Origin: a bacterium
GTDB taxonomy: Bacteria; Zixibacteria; MSB-5A5; GN15; FEB-12
DNA: 8,240 nt
NCBI GenBank assembly: GCA_030612965.1
Contig: JAUWMW010000095.1
Coordinates: forward strand, 1-8,240
Reading direction: 5' to 3'
In this document: one piece after another, positions 4,192 to 8,240 of the stretch
How positions within the stretch are numbered: the stretch's first letter is position 1
Layout: each line of letters begins with the position of its first letter
Notes under the pieces: model-generated
What the model saw: the letters and a program-made list of their open reading frames with translations, nothing else
Told to the model about the DNA's origin: nothing
The model's database searches: none
Program-made: the position numbers and the translations under genes

Positions 4192-6855
4192 ATGAGAAGA
4201 GACACCCGGCCCGTGTGGCTGGTTTTGCTGATTCTAATGTTAATTGCTGTGACCTCGTCGGCGCAACTCATACCGTCGTCTGCGGTCTCGTCGGCGCAAC
4301 TCATGCCATCGGCCTTTACCTCACCTGATAGCGGCTACCTCACCAACACCGCCATCGATATCATCGAACATGGCGGTGGTGTCTGGCTGGCCACCGGTGA
4401 GGGCCTCAACGCGACAGCCGACGGCGGCCTGACTTGGTCGATTCACAACTCGGCCTCAGGTGGCTCGCAACCGCTCATCAGCGATAATATCTCGGCGGTC
4501 TTCTCTGTTGGAGGACGGCTGTGGGTCGGCTCGAATCATAGTGAGCCGATCAATGGTCGGTTGTACACTCTCTCCGATGGCGTCTCCTATTCCGACGACA
4601 ACGGACTCAACTGGACCCAGATCGACTTCTCACCGGCGGGCCAGAACATCCCGTTCGTGACCGGGGGCGACAGGGTGATCTATGACATCACCGGTCACGA
4701 CGAGTGGCTGTTTTTCACTGCCTTTGCCGGTGGCTTCCTGGCCTCACGCGATGGCGGTATCAGTTGGCGGCGCATCTATGCGTCGAGTCTCGATTCGATC
4801 CAGTTCAATTCCGGCGGAGCGCCGTCATTTAGAAATCGTTACTTCTCCTGTGCTACCGACACCTCGCATGGTGATACTCTGGTGGTTTGGGCCGGTACGG
4901 CGGGTGGACTGATGGAGTTCATCTATGCGCCGCCGCGCGAGAAACCATGCTCCAAGGTGATCAATCGCATCGCGTTCTGCGATGAATGTACCGACAGCAG
5001 CTTTGTTTTCTTCGGCGGCAACGACGGAGTGACCCGAGGCTTGGTAACCGGGGCCCCGTACATAAGCCGCTTTGTTGATGATGACGGTCTGCCGGGATCA
5101 CAAGTATCAGCAATTATCGATTTCCGCGGGCGGCTATTCGTAGGGACGATCGATCCCGACCTGGACATTCCGACCGGTTTGGCTATCTCCGATGATCGAG
5201 GTGAGTCGCACTACTCCTCGGGCGCTTTTTCCCGCGACACCATTTCCGACTTCACCGTTATGGGTGAGCGTCTCTATATGGCTGCACAAGAAGGTGGCCT
5301 GGTCGTCTCGCTCGATACCGGAATAACCTGGGAACGAGTACTGATCGCTTCGGAGGTTCCGACGGCCTTGCATAATATCGTCAACTCTGTTTACGCCGTG
5401 GACGAAATCGACGGTTTACTGTTGGCTGGAACCGACACCGGGTTGGCGCTGCTGTATCTCGATCAGGTCGGTGTTATCGATTCCCAGGAGTTTCACGCTT
5501 TTCCCGAATACGATTCCACCTCGCAGGGTGATGCCAGTTCGGCGCGCATAGTCCGAGTCAAGGCGCAACCGTTCTACACTTCGGACTCAACCGACACGAT
5601 TCTGGATTCAATCGCCGTGTGGACGATTCACCGCCCGCTGACTCTTGAGGGGCGTCCGATTGTGGGTCGACACAATATAGACAGCACGCACTGGTTGAGG
5701 TTGCAGGTCGATGTTGTAACCAATGATGTCAACTTCATCGGCGACACCGCCTATGTGGTCGGCGCGGCCGGTATCAGGTTCACTACCAGAGGCTTTAACC
5801 CCGGGTTGAACCCGGGGGAAATCCTGGAGGTGCAGCAGAAGGTTGGCGACATCGTCATCGACGCTCTCACCGATGACCTCATAACCGCCATAGAGGTCAA
5901 GGGTGACACGCTGTTTTTTGGAACCGACAACGGTTTCGCTGTGTCTTATACCTTTGACAATGATGAGCGGGAATATCGGATCGTGCGGGTGAATACGGAC
6001 AGCCTGGCTGCCGACGCCGTCATTACTCACACTCCGCTGGGTACGCTGGGCGGGTTGGTCGGAAGTTTTATCCCGGCTCTGAGTGTTCAATATATCGACG
6101 ATGATTACGCCCGTATTTGGGTGTCGAACCGCCACCGCGAGTACGGCGATACCGTCGCAGTCAGCGTTGGCCGGGTGGTTCCGGTCGATGTTGACGGCGT
6201 CGAACTGCCGCCGGAGGAAATCGACCAGGCGGTCGGCTTTCAACGAAAGTGGAAGGCGCTCTACCGAGATGACTTCGCATGGAACTTCGCCTTTGACGGC
6301 AGGACAGTCTTTGCTGCTACCAGCGGTGGCCTGGTTTACAACAGTGATGACACCTCAATGATTTGGGACACGGTCTGGATGACCGACACTTACGGGGATC
6401 CATTACTCGGATACAACGCGTCCGTATATGGCGTGGCGGCCAGCCCACCGTACTTGTGGGTGGGAACCGATGATCGCACTGTCCGATTTGATCTGGATGA
6501 CTTCGACAATGGCGAATCGTTCTTCGTCGTCGACTCGGCTTCGCCGCCCGATGAGGTCTACGCCTTCCCGGTGCCGTTCAGTCATACCCGCGATCCGGTG
6601 GTCGATTTCCATTTCGTCGTAGCGTCACCGACGAGTATCACGATTGAGATTTACGACTTTGCCATGAATCTGGTGGCGCGGGTAATCGACAACGAAAGCT
6701 ATCCTACGGGAATCTACCCCGGCGCGGGTGGGTATCGCGTCACCTGGGACGGTTACAACGGCAAGGGCGAACAGGTAGCTGTGAGTGTCTATTATTTCAA
6801 GGTCGAGTATGGCAGCGGCGATGTTCGCTGGGGTAAGCTGGCGGTAATACCGTGA
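4192..6855 (+). CDS. Secreted beta-propeller protein with FlgD-like C-terminal Ig domain
   Basis: The 887-residue protein starts at an ATG preceded by GGGAG (4178-4182). Residues 1-24 form a Sec signal peptide (MRRDTR, hydrophobic core, likely cut after TSSA). The body is repetitive. Asp-box-like motifs ending in W lie at 75-82 (TADGGLTW), 134-141, 185-192 and 373-380. Blade strands of the type LWVGT/LAGTxxGL recur near 64, 110, 231, 314, 361, 409, 573, 705 and 754. This suggests one or more beta-propellers related to sialidase-like or two-component-regulator propellers. No glycosidase catalytic set was identified, so an enzyme call is not justified. Residues about 786-887 match the FlgD-like Ig domain used as a C-terminal module in FCB secreted proteins (IEIYDFAMNLV, YRVTWDGYNGKG, VSVYYFKVEY). 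It is the first gene of an operon, 10 nt before a PorV-like gene. It is probably surface-exposed or secreted; ligand unknown. Confidence 0.8.
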   Translation: MRRDTRPVWLVLLILMLIAVTSSAQLIPSSAVSSAQLMPSAFTSPDSGYLTNTAIDIIEHGGGVWLATGEGLNATADGGLTWSIHNSASGGSQPLISDNISAVFSVGGRLWVGSNHSEPINGRLYTLSDGVSYSDDNGLNWTQIDFSPAGQNIPFVTGGDRVIYDITGHDEWLFFTAFAGGFLASRDGGISWRRIYASSLDSIQFNSGGAPSFRNRYFSCATDTSHGDTLVVWAGTAGGLMEFIYAPPREKPCSKVINRIAFCDECTDSSFVFFGGNDGVTRGLVTGAPYISRFVDDDGLPGSQVSAIIDFRGRLFVGTIDPDLDIPTGLAISDDRGESHYSSGAFSRDTISDFTVMGERLYMAAQEGGLVVSLDTGITWERVLIASEVPTALHNIVNSVYAVDEIDGLLLAGTDTGLALLYLDQVGVIDSQEFHAFPEYDSTSQGDASSARIVRVKAQPFYTSDSTDTILDSIAVWTIHRPLTLEGRPIVGRHNIDSTHWLRLQVDVVTNDVNFIGDTAYVVGAAGIRFTTRGFNPGLNPGEILEVQQKVGDIVIDALTDDLITAIEVKGDTLFFGTDNGFAVSYTFDNDEREYRIVRVNTDSLAADAVITHTPLGTLGGLVGSFIPALSVQYIDDDYARIWVSNRHREYGDTVAVSVGRVVPVDVDGVELPPEEIDQAVGFQRKWKALYRDDFAWNFAFDGRTVFAATSGGLVYNSDDTSMIWDTVWMTDTYGDPLLGYNASVYGVAASPPYLWVGTDDRTVRFDLDDFDNGESFFVVDSASPPDEVYAFPVPFSHTRDPVVDFHFVVASPTSITIEIYDFAMNLVARVIDNESYPTGIYPGAGGYRVTWDGYNGKGEQVAVSVYYFKVEYGSGDVRWGKLAVIP
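4254..4304 (+). repeat. 33-bp-period tandem duplication at the signal-peptide junction
   Basis: CTCGTCGGCGCAACTCAT occurs at 4254-4271 and again exactly at 4287-4304. The 33-base period keeps frame and duplicates SSAQL(I/M)PS (22-29 and 33-40). Each copy contains an SSA-Q site that resembles a signal peptidase cleavage position. Confidence 0.8.
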
Positions 6856-6865
6856 GGAACTACCA

Positions 6866-7864
6866 ATGATTAGAATGAACATATCGATTCCACTGGCGCT
6901 GGTACTGATCCTGAGTTTAGGCGGTGCCCTCGATGCGGCCGATGGTGACGGTGGATACGCCGGCGCGTTCTTCCAGGTGCCGGTGGGTGCTCGCCCCACT
7001 GCCATGGGTGGCGCCTATCGTGCTATCTCCAATGACGGCGCCGCGCCGATCTATAATCCCGCCGGGTTGGCCGGACTACAGCACAAGTTGTTTGCATCGT
7101 CCTATCGTCTCATGAAACTGGATCGTCAGATCGGTTATGTCACCCTCATGTTTCCCACCCGGGGAAACTCGGCCTTAGGGCTGCACTGGCGTTACGCCGG
7201 GTCGGGTTCGGTCGATGTTCGCAATGCCGATGGTGACAAGCTGGGTCGCGAACTTAGCATGAACAATCATGACTTCTCGATAGTCTTTGCCAAACGTTTT
7301 GAGGATTTCTTTGCCGTTGGAGCCAAGATGTACTACCTGCACTCAGCTTTCGCCGAAATGAAAGCATTCTCGGTCGGGTTTGATGCGGGGTTCATGCTGT
7401 ATATGGATCAACTGGTACACGAGCGTGGCCAGTCGGAGGGCAACCCCATCCGGGATATCCAGGTTGGGTTGACTCTGAAATACTTCGAGGCCAAGTACAT
7501 CTGGAAGAACGAGGATTACATCTTCAGATACGTTGACGGCAGTTCTTTCGGTACGGAGCAGGAAGACAAGGTGCCGATTGAGTTTGGGCTGGGGACCTCG
7601 GCGCGTTTCCTTCAGCGCAAGCTGCTGGTTGCTGCTGATGTGGTCAAGAACAGCCAGCAAGGCGCTGCTTTCCATGGCGGTGCGGAGTATTTCGTGCGGC
7701 CGGAGTTTGCCCTCAGGGGCGGGTTCTCCGACGGTCGCTTCACCGCCGGCACCGGCTATCTGTTTAACCTGGTCAACCGGGTGGTGGCTATTGACTACGC
7801 TTTCACGACCGATAAAGCGGACGAAGGGTCCGAACACGTTTTTTCATTTGAATTCCTCTTCTGA
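6866..7864 (+). CDS. PorV/PorQ-family outer-membrane beta-barrel protein
   Basis: The 332-residue protein starts at an ATG preceded by GAGGA (6854-6858), which overlaps the stop codon of the propeller gene. A second in-frame ATG at 6875 lies farther from that site. An N-terminal signal peptide (about 1-25, ending near LDAA) precedes the family signature GARPTAMGGAYRA (41-53) and YNPAGLAGL (63-71). The remainder alternates polar and hydrophobic residues as expected of barrel strands and ends in phenylalanine (FSFEFLF), an outer-membrane insertion signal. In type IX secretion PorV is the outer-membrane protein that receives cargo carrying C-terminal sorting domains; other family members resemble FadL-like barrels. 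Lying directly behind a FlgD-domain protein suggests a partner or export role, but transport of a small molecule cannot be excluded. Confidence 0.85.
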   Translation: MIRMNISIPLALVLILSLGGALDAADGDGGYAGAFFQVPVGARPTAMGGAYRAISNDGAAPIYNPAGLAGLQHKLFASSYRLMKLDRQIGYVTLMFPTRGNSALGLHWRYAGSGSVDVRNADGDKLGRELSMNNHDFSIVFAKRFEDFFAVGAKMYYLHSAFAEMKAFSVGFDAGFMLYMDQLVHERGQSEGNPIRDIQVGLTLKYFEAKYIWKNEDYIFRYVDGSSFGTEQEDKVPIEFGLGTSARFLQRKLLVAADVVKNSQQGAAFHGGAEYFVRPEFALRGGFSDGRFTAGTGYLFNLVNRVVAIDYAFTTDKADEGSEHVFSFEFLF

Positions 7865-7875
7865 GGTGCTCGGTA

Positions 7876-8240
7876 ATGAAGTATCATCTGACAACTCTGG
7901 TTCTGTTGACGATCTTTAGTATTCTGGGTTCCGCGGGGACTCTGGGGGCGCAGGACCTCGAAGTAGTGGACGGTCTGTTCATGCTGAAGAACGACCATGG
8001 CGCGCGCGCCTCGGCTATGGGTGCAGCGTCAGCGGCCATCACGGCCGACGGCAACGCGATTGCCTACAACCCGGCGGCCGCGGTGGGACTCGACAAGTTC
8101 ACCGCCTCGTTCGGACACACTGTCCATTGGGAAAATATCCGCATGGAATCGGCTTTCTTCGGCACTGGTCTCACGCCGAAGCTCTATCTGCACGGCGGTA
8201 TTCGCTACGGCGCTGCCGACAAGATTGAAAAGCGCGGGAT
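7876..8240 (+). CDS. Second PorV/PorQ-family protein, N-terminal part (cut by right edge)
   Basis: The frame begins at ATG 7876, 11 nt after the previous stop, with GAGG (7863-7866) overlapping that stop. It stays open to the window edge (121 full codons). Residues 1-25 form a signal peptide (hydrophobic core, then TLGA before QD). The signature GARASAMGAASAA (42-54) and YNPAAAVGL (64-72) parallels the preceding gene's GARPTAMGGAYRA and YNPAGLAGL, so the two are paralogs. Outside these blocks similarity is low, which argues against a recent duplication. The following segment (KFTASFGHTVHW, FFGTGLTPKLYLHGGIRYG) looks like successive barrel strands. It is the third gene of the operon. Length and any extra C-terminal domain cannot be seen. 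Confidence 0.82.
   Translation, partial: MKYHLTTLVLLTIFSILGSAGTLGAQDLEVVDGLFMLKNDHGARASAMGAASAAITADGNAIAYNPAAAVGLDKFTASFGHTVHWENIRMESAFFGTGLTPKLYLHGGIRYGAADKIEKRG

Noticed and set aside
5799..5817. Perfect 9-bp inverted repeat CCCCGGGTT-G-AACCCGGGG
   Set aside because: It lies deep in the propeller coding sequence and encodes a small NPG-L-NPG duplication; no T-run or regulatory context.
4192..6855. Sialidase annotation for the propeller protein, based on Asp-box-like motifs
   Set aside because: Asp boxes are structural and occur in many propellers; no catalytic Arg triad or Tyr/Glu arrangement could be identified.

Overview
The window is moderately GC-rich, gene-dense bacterial chromosome. 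Gene content points to a Gram-negative lineage with an outer membrane, most likely in the FCB assemblage (Bacteroidetes/Chlorobi and relatives, including candidate phyla such as Zixibacteria). The reasons are two PorV/PorQ-type barrel proteins in tandem, a secreted propeller protein with a FlgD-like C-terminal Ig domain, and a PKD-repeat lipoprotein. The lineage call is inference from family distribution, not from a marker gene.

Layout. (1) Positions 1-873, minus strand: the N-terminal part of a PKD-repeat lipoprotein that runs off the left edge. It has a good sigma-70-like promoter and a TTG start. (2) 874-1047: a divergent intergenic region. (3) 1048-3577, plus strand: two genes overlapping by 29 nt. 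The first encodes an SPFH-domain protein with three C-terminal zinc ribbons (YdjI-like, COG4260-type). The second encodes a 472-residue protein that looks like two copies of a zinc ribbon plus beta-strand module. (4) 3578-4191: no convincing gene. Its first 378 bases look like an inserted element. The last 18 bases of the upstream gene, including its stop codon, are repeated exactly at the far end of the insert, and the insert carries imperfect inverted arms. The rest holds a candidate promoter and a terminator-like hairpin directly before the next ribosome binding site. (5) 4192-8240, plus strand: a tight three-gene operon encoding a secreted beta-propeller protein with a FlgD-like C-terminal domain, a complete PorV/PorQ-like barrel, and a second PorV/PorQ-like protein cut by the right edge.

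How the genes may work together. The SPFH/zinc-ribbon pair is probably co-translated and may form a membrane-associated scaffold, by analogy with the Bacillus YdjG/YdjI proteins that work with PspA; no pspA is visible here. The propeller and two PorV-like proteins suggest a secreted or surface-attached protein made together with its own outer-membrane partners, as in type IX secretion, where PorV receives cargo. Other secretion components are not in the window, so this is only a hypothesis.
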